48,681 nt of DNA from Kocuria marina. Its GTDB lineage: Bacteria > Actinomycetota > Actinomycetes > Actinomycetales > Micrococcaceae. Both the position numbers and the translations under genes were made by a program. The notes under the pieces were generated by a model. The model did not search any database. It saw nothing but the letters and a program-made list of their open reading frames with translations, and was not told the DNA's origin. This document shows, in pieces, positions 8,505 through 15,489 of the stretch (its first letter is position 1; the number at the start of each line of letters is the position of its first letter). The stretch is taken from positions 1 to 48,681 of the forward strand of contig NZ_JROM01000008.1 of assembly GCF_000786655.1 (NCBI RefSeq). The letters are read 5' to 3'.

Positions 8505-9800
8505 GTGGTTGAAGCGTTCGACGCCGTCGACGTCATCCGCATGAAACGGAACCGCGAGACGCTGTCCCCCGAGGCCATCGACTGGGTGATCGACGCCTAC
8601 ACGCGCGGCGTGGTCGCGGACGAGCAGATGTCCGCGCTGGCCATGGCGATCTTCCTCAACGGGATGGACCGAACGGAGATCTCGCACTGGACCCAGGCCA
8701 TGATCGATTCGGGCGAGCGCATGAACTTCGGGGAGCTGTCCCGCCCCACGGCGGACAAGCACTCCACGGGTGGCGTGGGGGACAAGATCACGCTGCCGCT
8801 CGCCCCGCTCGTCGCGAGCTTCGGGGTGGCCGTCCCGCAGCTGTCCGGGCGGGGGCTCGGGCACACCGGTGGGACCCTGGACAAGATGGAGGCCATCCCC
8901 GGGTGGCGTGCGGATCTGAGCAACGCCGAGATGATGGACATCCTGGACACCGTGGGCGCGGTGATCTGCGCCGCCGGAACCGGCCTGGCCCCCGCGGACA
9001 AGAAGCTCTACGCGCTGCGTGACACCACCTCCACCGTGGAGTGCATCCCGCTGATCGCCTCCTCGATCATGTCCAAGAAGATCGCCGAGGGCACCGGAGC
9101 CCTGGTCCTGGACGTCAAGACCGGCCCGGGCGCATTCATGAAGGCGGAGGAGGACGCCCGCGAACTCGCGCGCACCATGGTTGAGCTCGGCAAGGACCAC
9201 GGCGTGGACACCGTGGCCCTGCTCACCGACATGTCCCGCCCGCTGGGGCGCACCGTGGGCAACGCCCTGGAGGTGCGCGAATCGGTCGAGGTGCTGGCCG
9301 GGGGTGGCCCGAGCGACGTCGTGCGCCTGACCGTGGCGTTGGCCCGCGAGATGCTCGCGGCGGCCGGCGTGCACGACGCGGACGTCGAGGAGGCCCTGCG
9401 CGACGGCCGCGCGATGGACACGTGGAAGCGCATGGTCGCCGCCCAGGGCGGGGACCCGGACGCCCAGCTGCCGCAGGCGGAGCACACGCAGGACGTGCTG
9501 GCCGAGACCTCGGGCGTGCTCATCGAGATGGACGCGATGTCCGTGGGCGTGGCGTCCTGGCGACTGGGTGCTGGCCGCGCCCGGCAGGGCGACCCCGTCC
9601 AGGCCGGCGCCGGCGTGGAGATCCACGCGGTGCCCGGCGAGCGCGTGAGTAAGGGCCAGAAGCTGTTCACCCTGCACACCGACACCCCCGACCGCTTCGA
9701 GCGCGCGCTCGAGTCCCTCCACGGCGGCGCCACGATCGACCCCGATGCCGCCGAGGGCACAGGGGCGCGCGACGACGTCGTGCTGGACCGCATCGCCTGA
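8505..9800 (+). CDS. deoA: Thymidine/pyrimidine-nucleoside phosphorylase
   Basis: A 431-residue cytosolic enzyme that phosphorolyses thymidine, and possibly other pyrimidine nucleosides, to base plus (deoxy)ribose-1-phosphate. Visible family motifs: [20 protein letters not shown] (phosphate/substrate site), the signature [20 protein letters not shown] beginning at Ser114, [20 protein letters not shown], and the C-terminal lid domain ending in HTDTPDRF. Length fits the family (about 430-440). GTG 8505 is chosen because AGGGAG lies eight bases upstream and [15 protein letters not shown] matches the usual N-terminus. It is the first gene of the rightward deo operon. Confidence 0.93.
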   Translation: MVEAFDAVDVIRMKRNRETLSPEAIDWVIDAYTRGVVADEQMSALAMAIFLNGMDRTEISHWTQAMIDSGERMNFGELSRPTADKHSTGGVGDKITLPLAPLVASFGVAVPQLSGRGLGHTGGTLDKMEAIPGWRADLSNAEMMDILDTVGAVICAAGTGLAPADKKLYALRDTTSTVECIPLIASSIMSKKIAEGTGALVLDVKTGPGAFMKAEEDARELARTMVELGKDHGVDTVALLTDMSRPLGRTVGNALEVRESVEVLAGGGPSDVVRLTVALAREMLAAAGVHDADVEEALRDGRAMDTWKRMVAAQGGDPDAQLPQAEHTQDVLAETSGVLIEMDAMSVGVASWRLGAGRARQGDPVQAGAGVEIHAVPGERVSKGQKLFTLHTDTPDRFERALESLHGGATIDPDAAEGTGARDDVVLDRIA

Positions 9801-9900
9801 CCCACCGTCCGACCGCAACGACGACGCTCGGGGACCGGGCGTCGTCGCCCCACCGTGGTGCATTGTCACCGCGCCGCACCACCCCCGCGAGGAGAACCGC

Positions 9901-10557
9901 ATGATCACCCGTGAAGAACTTGCCGCCATGGTCGACCACACCCTGCTCAAGCCCGAGTCCACGGCCGATCAGGTCGCCGAGCTCGCCCGGGAGGCGGGTG
10001 AACTCGGGACGTACTCCATCTGTGTCTCCCCGTCCCGGCTGGACGTGGACCTGCCCGAGGGGGTCAAGCTCGCGACCGTGTGCGGCTTCCCGTCCGGCGC
10101 GCACCCCGCCCAGGTCAAGGCCGCGGAGGCAGCCGTGTCCGTGGCGAACGGCGCGGACGAGGTGGACATGGTCATCAACCTGGGCCTCGCCGTCGCGGGG
10201 GACTGGGACGGCGTGCGCGACGACATCGAGGCCGTGCGCGCGGCGTGCCCCGCGCCCGCGGTGCTCAAGGTGATCATCGAGTCCGCGGCCCTGACCGACG
10301 ATCAGATCGTGGCCGCGTGCCGCGAGGCCGAGGCCGCCGGCGCGGACTTCGTCAAGACGTCCACGGGCTTCCACCCCGCGGGCGGGGCGTCGGTCGAGGC
10401 GGTGCGCCTCATGGCCGAGACCGTGGGCGGGCGCCTGGGCGTGAAGGCCTCCGGCGGGATCCGCACGACCGAGGCCGCGCTGGCCATGATCGACGCCGGC
10501 GCCACGCGCCTCGGGCTGTCCGGGACCCGTGCGGTGCTCGAGGGGCTCGATTCCTGA
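9901..10557 (+). CDS. deoC: Deoxyribose-phosphate aldolase
   Basis: A 218-residue class I aldolase that cleaves 2-deoxyribose-5-phosphate to glyceraldehyde-3-phosphate and acetaldehyde. The Schiff-base lysine is Lys152 in FVKTSTGF and the second active-site lysine is Lys182 in [18 protein letters not shown] and the phosphate-binding GATRLGLSG end are also present. The ATG at 9901 has GAGGAG five bases upstream. It lies 100 bp after deoA, and its stop codon overlaps the start of the next gene (TGATG), implying translational coupling with the mutase. Confidence 0.95.
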   Translation: MITREELAAMVDHTLLKPESTADQVAELAREAGELGTYSICVSPSRLDVDLPEGVKLATVCGFPSGAHPAQVKAAEAAVSVANGADEVDMVINLGLAVAGDWDGVRDDIEAVRAACPAPAVLKVIIESAALTDDQIVAACREAEAAGADFVKTSTGFHPAGGASVEAVRLMAETVGGRLGVKASGGIRTTEAALAMIDAGATRLGLSGTRAVLEGLDS

Positions 10558-12257
10558 TGAGCGACCAGCTGCTCGCGCGGGTGCGGCAGTGGGTCGAGCA
10601 CGACCCCGATCCCGCGACCCGCGACGAACTCACCGAGCTGTCGAACGCCGCCGCCTCCGGTGACGAGCCCGCGCTCGCCGAGCTTGACTCGCGCTTCTCC
10701 GGACCGCTCGTGTTCGGCACCGCCGGGCTGCGCGCTGCCGTGGGCGCGGGGGAATCGCGGATGAACCGCGCGGTCGTGATCCGCGCGAGCGCAGGGCTCG
10801 CCTCCTTCCTCACGGAGCGCGTGGGGCCCGCGCCCCTGGTCGTGGTCGGGTGCGATGCGCGCCACGGTTCCGAGGACTTCGCCGCCGACGCCGCTGCGGT
10901 CTTCTCCGCCGCCGGATGCCGGGCCGTGCGGTTGCCGTCCCGGCTGCCCACCCCGCTCGTGGCCTACGCCGTGCGACAACTGGGCGCGGACGCCGGCGTC
11001 ATGGTCACCGCGTCCCACAACCCGCCCGCGGACAACGGGTACAAGGTCTACCTGGGTGGTCGCGCGGTGGGCTCCGACGACGAGCGCGGCGTGCAGATCG
11101 TGCCCCCGGACGACGCCCTGATCGCTGAGCACATGGCTGCCGCCCCTCCTGCAGATCGCGTTCCCCGGGACTCCTCGCGTGTTTCAGCCGCCGACGCCGA
11201 TCTGGTCGCCAGCTACATCGAACGCGCCGGGTGCCTGCGCGACCCCGAGGCCCGTTCCGAGATCTCCATCGCGCTGACCCCCATGCACGGCGTGGGCCTG
11301 GACACCGCGCTCGCCGTACTGCGTGGCGCCGGTTTCGAGCGGGTCTCCGTGGTGGCCGAACAGGCCGAGCCGGATCCCGACTTCCCGACCGTGGCCTTTC
11401 CCAATCCGGAAGAACCCGGGGCCATGGACCTGCTCGTGGCACTCGCAGCGGACCAGGACGCGGACGTCGCGATCGCCCTGGACCCGGACGCGGACCGCTG
11501 CGCCGTCGCCATCCCCACGGGCGCGGGCACGGGCGATCCCGCACGTGACTGGCGGCGACTGAGCGGCGACGAGCTCGGCGCGTTGCTGGGGGAGAACGCC
11601 GCAGCGGATCCCGATCGCGCGGGGGACACCCTCGCGTGCTCGATCGTCTCCGGGCGGTTGCTCGGGCGGATCGCCGAGCACCACGGGCTCTCGTTCCGTC
11701 AGACCCTCACGGGGTTCAAGTGGATCGCCCGCACCCCCGGGCTGCGTTTCGGGTACGAGGAAGCCATCGGCTATTGCACCGATCCCAGCGCCGTGCGTGA
11801 CAAGGACGGGATTTCCACGGCCGTGCGGGTGGCCTCCTACGTGGCCGCTCTCAAGGACCGGGGCGCCACGGTGCAGCAGGAACTGGACCGGCTCGCCACG
11901 CTCCACGGGCTCTACGCGACCGCGCCGTTGACGTTCCGGGTGGCGGATCTCTCGCTCATCACCCGCGGGCTGGACCGGTTGCGGGAGAACCCGCCGCGGG
12001 AGATCGCGGGCTCGTCCGTGGTCGAGTACACGGATCTGTCCAAGGGCGGGCCCGAGATGCTGCCCACCGAGGGGATCCTCATCCGCACCGAGGCCGATGA
12101 CCGCGTGATCGTACGGCCCTCCGGGACCGAGCCCAAGCTCAAGTGCTACCTGGAGGTCGTGCTCCCGGTTCCGGAGGGCGGCTCGGTGCCCCGCGAGGAG
12201 GCCGCGGCGCGGCTCGCCCGGATCAGTGAGCAGCTGCGGGAGGTCGTGGGGCTCTAG
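10557..12257 (+). CDS. Alpha-D-phosphohexomutase family enzyme, probable phosphopentomutase of the deo operon
   Basis: A 566-residue phosphosugar mutase of the PGM/PMM superfamily, in the large PGM2-like subgroup. It has FGTAGLRAAVGAGESRMN at the N-terminus, the phosphoserine loop VTASHNPPADNGYKVY with Ser153, the Mg-binding loop DPDADRC at 309-315, the sugar loop GYEEAIGY, and the phosphate-binding RPSGTEPKLK near the C-terminus. The start ATG overlaps the deoC stop by one base. No canonical DeoB is present, so this protein is the likely step between (deoxy)ribose-1-phosphate and -5-phosphate. Some PGM2-type enzymes are known phosphopentomutases. Sequence alone cannot exclude phosphoglucomutase/phosphomannomutase activity. 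Confidence 0.88.
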   Translation: MSDQLLARVRQWVEHDPDPATRDELTELSNAAASGDEPALAELDSRFSGPLVFGTAGLRAAVGAGESRMNRAVVIRASAGLASFLTERVGPAPLVVVGCDARHGSEDFAADAAAVFSAAGCRAVRLPSRLPTPLVAYAVRQLGADAGVMVTASHNPPADNGYKVYLGGRAVGSDDERGVQIVPPDDALIAEHMAAAPPADRVPRDSSRVSAADADLVASYIERAGCLRDPEARSEISIALTPMHGVGLDTALAVLRGAGFERVSVVAEQAEPDPDFPTVAFPNPEEPGAMDLLVALAADQDADVAIALDPDADRCAVAIPTGAGTGDPARDWRRLSGDELGALLGENAAADPDRAGDTLACSIVSGRLLGRIAEHHGLSFRQTLTGFKWIARTPGLRFGYEEAIGYCTDPSAVRDKDGISTAVRVASYVAALKDRGATVQQELDRLATLHGLYATAPLTFRVADLSLITRGLDRLRENPPREIAGSSVVEYTDLSKGGPEMLPTEGILIRTEADDRVIVRPSGTEPKLKCYLEVVLPVPEGGSVPREEAAARLARISEQLREVVGL

Positions 12258-12273
12258 GTCACGCGCCGGGTGC

Positions 12274-13074
12274 TCACCTGGTGACGAGGGTCGCGTAGAC
12301 CACGAGGTTCTCGTCGAAGGTGCCGGTGGCGGGGTCGTAGCCGTCGCACGTGATGAGCCGCAGTTGCGGGTCCGTCGTGTTGCCGTAGACGCGCATCGTG
12401 GGGAAGGCGTTCTTGGCGTAGCGTTCCGCGTGCGTGACCCGGAACTGGGCCTGCGTTCCATCTGCACGTTGCACGCCGATCTCGTCCCCCGGCGTCAGGA
12501 CGTGCAGGTCCGCGAAGACCCCTGGCCCACCGCCCGAGGCGTTCACGTGGCCCAACACCACTGCCGGTCCCGACTGTCCCGGTGCCGGTGAACCCCGGTA
12601 CCACCCGGCCGGCGAGCCGGGTCCTTCCGGGGGTACCTCGAGGGTGTGATCGGGGCGCAGGCCGAGCTGCATGAGGTCCTGGTCGAGCCCGATCCGTTCC
12701 ACGACGAGTCGTGACGGCGGGGAGACCGGAGCACCGGCCGGAGGTGATGTGGCCGGGCCCGAGGACCGGGGCGAGTGCGTCGGAATGAGTGATGCGCTGG
12801 GTTCGCGCGCCCCGGAGGCCGGGGAAGCGGCGTGGTCCGGGGCGGCCGCCCGGGCAGTGGGGGCCGCGGCGTCGTCAGGCGCGCGGGATTCAGACCCCTG
12901 CGCATCGGGGATCCGTGCTTCGAGGCCGGGTGCGTCCGAGACATGCGTGGTCGCCCCTGCTGTGGGCGCTGCCGGAGTACCGGCGGTGTCACCGGAGCAC
13001 CACAGGGCCAACACCACGGCGAGTCCCGCCACCCCCAGGGAGAGGTGACGGGACTCGCTGCGGTGCTTGCCCAT
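12274..13074 (-). CDS. Class F-like sortase (membrane-anchored transpeptidase)
   Basis: A 266-residue protein: a short basic start, one hydrophobic segment (about 12-26), a Pro/Ala/Ser-rich wall-spanning linker (about 30-110), and a sortase domain at about 115-266. The catalytic His176 (VVLGHVNASG) and Cys243 (RLITCDGYD) are clear. The domain ends FDENLVVYATL as in actinobacterial class E/F sortases. I do not see an arginine between Cys243 and the final strand, where many relatives carry one, so the third catalytic residue is uncertain. It follows the CHRD-protein gene by 15 bp on the same strand, so the two are probably co-transcribed as sortase and substrate. It converges with the deo operon, 16 bp from its end. 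Confidence 0.82.
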   Translation of the reverse strand: MGKHRSESRHLSLGVAGLAVVLALWCSGDTAGTPAAPTAGATTHVSDAPGLEARIPDAQGSESRAPDDAAAPTARAAAPDHAASPASGAREPSASLIPTHSPRSSGPATSPPAGAPVSPPSRLVVERIGLDQDLMQLGLRPDHTLEVPPEGPGSPAGWYRGSPAPGQSGPAVVLGHVNASGGGPGVFADLHVLTPGDEIGVQRADGTQAQFRVTHAERYAKNAFPTMRVYGNTTDPQLRLITCDGYDPATGTFDENLVVYATLVTR

Positions 13075-13089
13075 GCAGGCGTCTACCGG

Positions 13090-13860
13090 TCAGCTGCGCT
13101 GGGTCGCACGACGCCGCAGGCCCAGGGCCGCGGCTCCGGCCGCGAGCAGGCCGAGCACACCCACTCCCGCGACCGCATTGAGATCGGCATTCTCGGCCGG
13201 GGTCGTGACCCCGGTGTCGGCGGGGCCTTCGGGCATCGCCATCTGCGAGGACACGAACTGGCCGCACGCGATCGGTACGTCCGTGGCCAGGGGCAGCGCC
13301 GGGTTCATCGGGTTGACAGCGCTCGTCGCCGCGGGCGAGAGGGCTGCGGGATCGGCGCCGTGCACGTTGATCACCGCGTTGCCCGACTGCAAGGCCTGCA
13401 ACGTGGCGGGGTCGAGGGTCACCGTGCGCTGGTAGTTGTACGCGTCCCCGGTCGGGTAGCGGTCGGCGACGGCGCCCGACGCCGGGCTGACATCCCCGGC
13501 GGTGGTCAGTGAGACGGCGATACCCCCGGCGAAGGGCTTGCCCTCCATGGAGTCCACCACACCGTCGCCGTTGGCGTCCGCGGTGGGCGGTGCGCAGACG
13601 CCCTGGCTGCCGGTGTGGATGTGCTGGGCGTGACCGTAGGGCATCCCCTGCAGCAGGGCGGGCGCGCCGGCCACGTTGACGGTGATCGTGGCCTGGTCAC
13701 CGGTCACGTCCACCATGGCGGTACCGGCCGCCGTGCTGTTGTTGACCGGAGCCAGTTGCGCTTGGAAGGACCAGGAATCGGCCGCGGTGGCGGGGCCTGC
13801 GGCGAGCGCCAGTGCCCCCAGGGTGAGAGTGGGAAGGGCGAGGAGAGCGGACTTCTTCAT
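13090..13860 (-). CDS. Secreted CHRD-domain surface protein with EF-hand loop and C-terminal anchor
   Basis: A 256-residue exported protein with a signal peptide (1-26, ending PATA). The CHRD-like domain (about 28-200) carries a histidine motif GHAQHIHTG (His77, His80, His82) and the internal HGADPAAL. Inserted in it is a textbook EF-hand loop, D95-x-N97-x-D99-G-x-x-D103-x-x-E106, suggesting calcium binding. The C-terminus has PADTG (213-217), a hydrophobic segment (about 228-248) and RRR, resembling a sortase signal in which the usual leading Leu of LPxTG is Gly. The ATG at 13860 has AAAGG nine bases upstream. It is the first gene of a pair with the sortase. Its ligand and role are unknown. 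Confidence 0.8.
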   Translation of the reverse strand: MKKSALLALPTLTLGALALAAGPATAADSWSFQAQLAPVNNSTAAGTAMVDVTGDQATITVNVAGAPALLQGMPYGHAQHIHTGSQGVCAPPTADANGDGVVDSMEGKPFAGGIAVSLTTAGDVSPASGAVADRYPTGDAYNYQRTVTLDPATLQALQSGNAVINVHGADPAALSPAATSAVNPMNPALPLATDVPIACGQFVSSQMAMPEGPADTGVTTPAENADLNAVAGVGVLGLLAAGAAALGLRRRATQRS

Positions 13861-13898
13861 GACGATGGCCTTTCGGCTGGATGGGTGCGGGGCCGAAC

Positions 13899-13919
13899 TG
13901 TGAGGCAATTCACAGCCTA
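13899..13919 (-). promoter_or_regulatory. CRP/GlxR-type site overlapping the promoter of the CHRD-sortase pair
   Basis: TGTGA-GGCAAT-TCACA at 13899-13914 matches the CRP/GlxR consensus TGTGA-N6-TCACA in both half sites. A minus-strand -10 box TAGGCT (13914-13919) immediately precedes it, so the site covers the expected transcription start, a position that usually represses. No cAMP-receptor gene lies in the window. Confidence 0.6.
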
Positions 13920-14072
13920 CTGTCCATTTCGGGGGCCGACCAGGATCCATGCAAAGGGCAGAAGTTTGTCTGACCTGGGGCGACCGTGATGGACCGCCGT
14001 GTACCCCGCCACGCTCGCCATGAGCCCGAGGGCGGATGGGGCGACTGATCCGTGCCAGTGTGGCCGGACATG

Positions 14073-14116
14073 CGAAGGCCCCGGGCTCCTGTCGAGACAG
14101 GGACCCGGGACCTTCG
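14073..14116 (-). terminator. Terminator downstream of tRNA-Ser
   Basis: A long imperfect stem pairs CGAAGGCCCCGGG... (14073-14093) with ...CCCGGGACCTTCG (14095-14115), with a bulge near its middle. It lies just beyond the 3' end of the minus-strand tRNA. Confidence 0.65.
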
Positions 14117-14123
14117 ACCTGGG

Positions 14124-14211
14124 CGGAAGGTAAGGGATTTGAACCCTTGGTACGGGGTTACCGCACACTGGTTTTCAAGACCAGCTCCTTAGGCCGCTCG
14201 GACAACCTTCC
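14124..14211 (-). tRNA. tRNA-Ser (anticodon UGA)
   Basis: An 88-nt class II tRNA with a 7-bp acceptor stem (GGAAGGT pairing with ACCTTCC) plus discriminator G. The anticodon loop CTTGAAA gives UGA. The long variable arm is typical of serine tRNAs, and the T arm has GGTTCAAATCC. CCA is not encoded. It reads UCA and related serine codons. Confidence 0.95.
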
Positions 14212-14388
14212 AGTGTCGCGCGCTCCCGTGGGGCGCGGGCGAACGAGTCGCCATTATTCCATGCGCCGCGCCTAGGGGGCCAATGCCCTCGGCGCGGTGC
14301 GGGGAGGGGGGCGGTGGTGCGCCCCTGGTGCGGGTGATGCCGCTGCGGGAGGATGGGGCACAACGTCGTCGTCACGGAAGGAAGTGCC

Positions 14389-15372
14389 ATGCGAGCAGTA
14401 CGCGATGTCCGATCCGGAGGCCCGGAGGTCCTCGAGGCCGCGGAGACCGCCGAGCCGCGGCTGACCCCGGAGGGGGTCCTGATCGCCGTGACCGCCGCCG
14501 GGCTCAACCGCGCGGACGTCCTGCAGCGCAACGGCAACTACCCCGTCCCGCCGGACGCCACGGACATCTTCGGCCTGGAGGTGTCGGGCACGGTCGTGGA
14601 ACTCGGGGCGGACGTCCCGGAGGCGGCGGGGCTCGCGGTGGGGGACAGCGTCGTCGCCCTCGTGGACTCGGGCGGCTACGCCGAACGCGTGGTCGTGCCG
14701 TGGCGGCAGGTCCTCCCGCTGCCCGACGGCGTGGATCCGGTCGCCGCGGCGGGGCTGCCCGAGGTGGCCGCGACCGTGTTCTCCAACGTGTTCATGGCCG
14801 CCGCGGCCCGGGAGGGGGAAACCCTGCTCGTGCACGGCGGAGCGGGCGGGATCGGGACGCATGCGATCCAGGTGGCTCGCGCCCTGGGGCTCACGGTGCT
14901 GGCGACCGTGGGCAGTGACGAGAAGATGCGCGTCGTGAGCGAGCTCGGGGCCACGCCCATCAACTACAAGGACGAGGACTTCGTGGAACGGGTCCGCGAG
15001 CTCACGGACGGCCACGGCGCGGACGTGATCCTGGACGTCGTCGGCGCCAAGTACCTCGAGCCCAACCTCCAGGCCGTGGCGACGAACGGGCGCATCGTCA
15101 TCATCGGGATGCAGGGTGGGATCAAGGGCGAACTCAACGTGGGGCGGTTGCTCAACAAGCGAGCCGCGGTGATCGGTACGACTCTGCGGGCACGCCCGGC
15201 GGACGAGAAGGCGCGGATCATGGCGGCGGTGCGCGAATACGTGTGGCCGCTCGTGGCGTCCGGGCAGGTGCGTCCCCTGGTCGCGCGCACGTTCCCGCTC
15301 GACCAGGTGCGTGAAGCGCACGAGTACTTCGACAGCGGATCGCACGTGGGCAAGGTGCTGCTGACCGTGTGA
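14389..15372 (+). CDS. NAD(P)H:quinone oxidoreductase, PIG3-type zinc-less MDR
   Basis: A 327-residue medium-chain dehydrogenase/reductase without the structural or catalytic zinc cysteines. The N-terminal GroES-like domain (MRAVRDVRSGGPEVLE, AAGLNRADVLQRNGNYP) is followed by a Rossmann domain with HGGAGGIG (149-156), ATVGSDEKM and INYKDEDF, and ends HVGKVLLTV. The block NRADVLQRxGxYPxPxxA is characteristic of the PIG3-like quinone oxidoreductase family, which reduces quinones with NADPH. The ATG at 14389 has GGAAGGAAG just upstream. It is monocistronic. The physiological substrate is not known. Confidence 0.88.
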   Translation: MRAVRDVRSGGPEVLEAAETAEPRLTPEGVLIAVTAAGLNRADVLQRNGNYPVPPDATDIFGLEVSGTVVELGADVPEAAGLAVGDSVVALVDSGGYAERVVVPWRQVLPLPDGVDPVAAAGLPEVAATVFSNVFMAAAAREGETLLVHGGAGGIGTHAIQVARALGLTVLATVGSDEKMRVVSELGATPINYKDEDFVERVRELTDGHGADVILDVVGAKYLEPNLQAVATNGRIVIIGMQGGIKGELNVGRLLNKRAAVIGTTLRARPADEKARIMAAVREYVWPLVASGQVRPLVARTFPLDQVREAHEYFDSGSHVGKVLLTV

Positions 15373-15392
15373 TCGGGGTGCCCGCGACAGGG

Positions 15393-15473
15393 TGCCAATG
15401 CCGGGGCAATGTGGTCCCGCTCGCATACACTCGTGCCAACAATCACACGCTTCTGCCAGCGTGTTGGCACGAG
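15393..15473 (+). promoter_or_regulatory. cstA promoter region with a large inverted repeat
   Basis: A TACACT -10-like box (15426-15431) is followed by a bulged hairpin at 15430-15473: CTCGTGCCA pairs with TGGCACGAG, and inside it ACACGC pairs with GCGTGT around an 8-base loop. GTGCCAA also occurs separately at about 15392-15398, giving three copies of the half-site. The element lies over the transcription start and the 5' leader of cstA, so it may be an operator or a leader RNA structure. No factor can be named. Confidence 0.5.
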
Positions 15474-15489
15474 ATTCGGAGTCTTCCCC

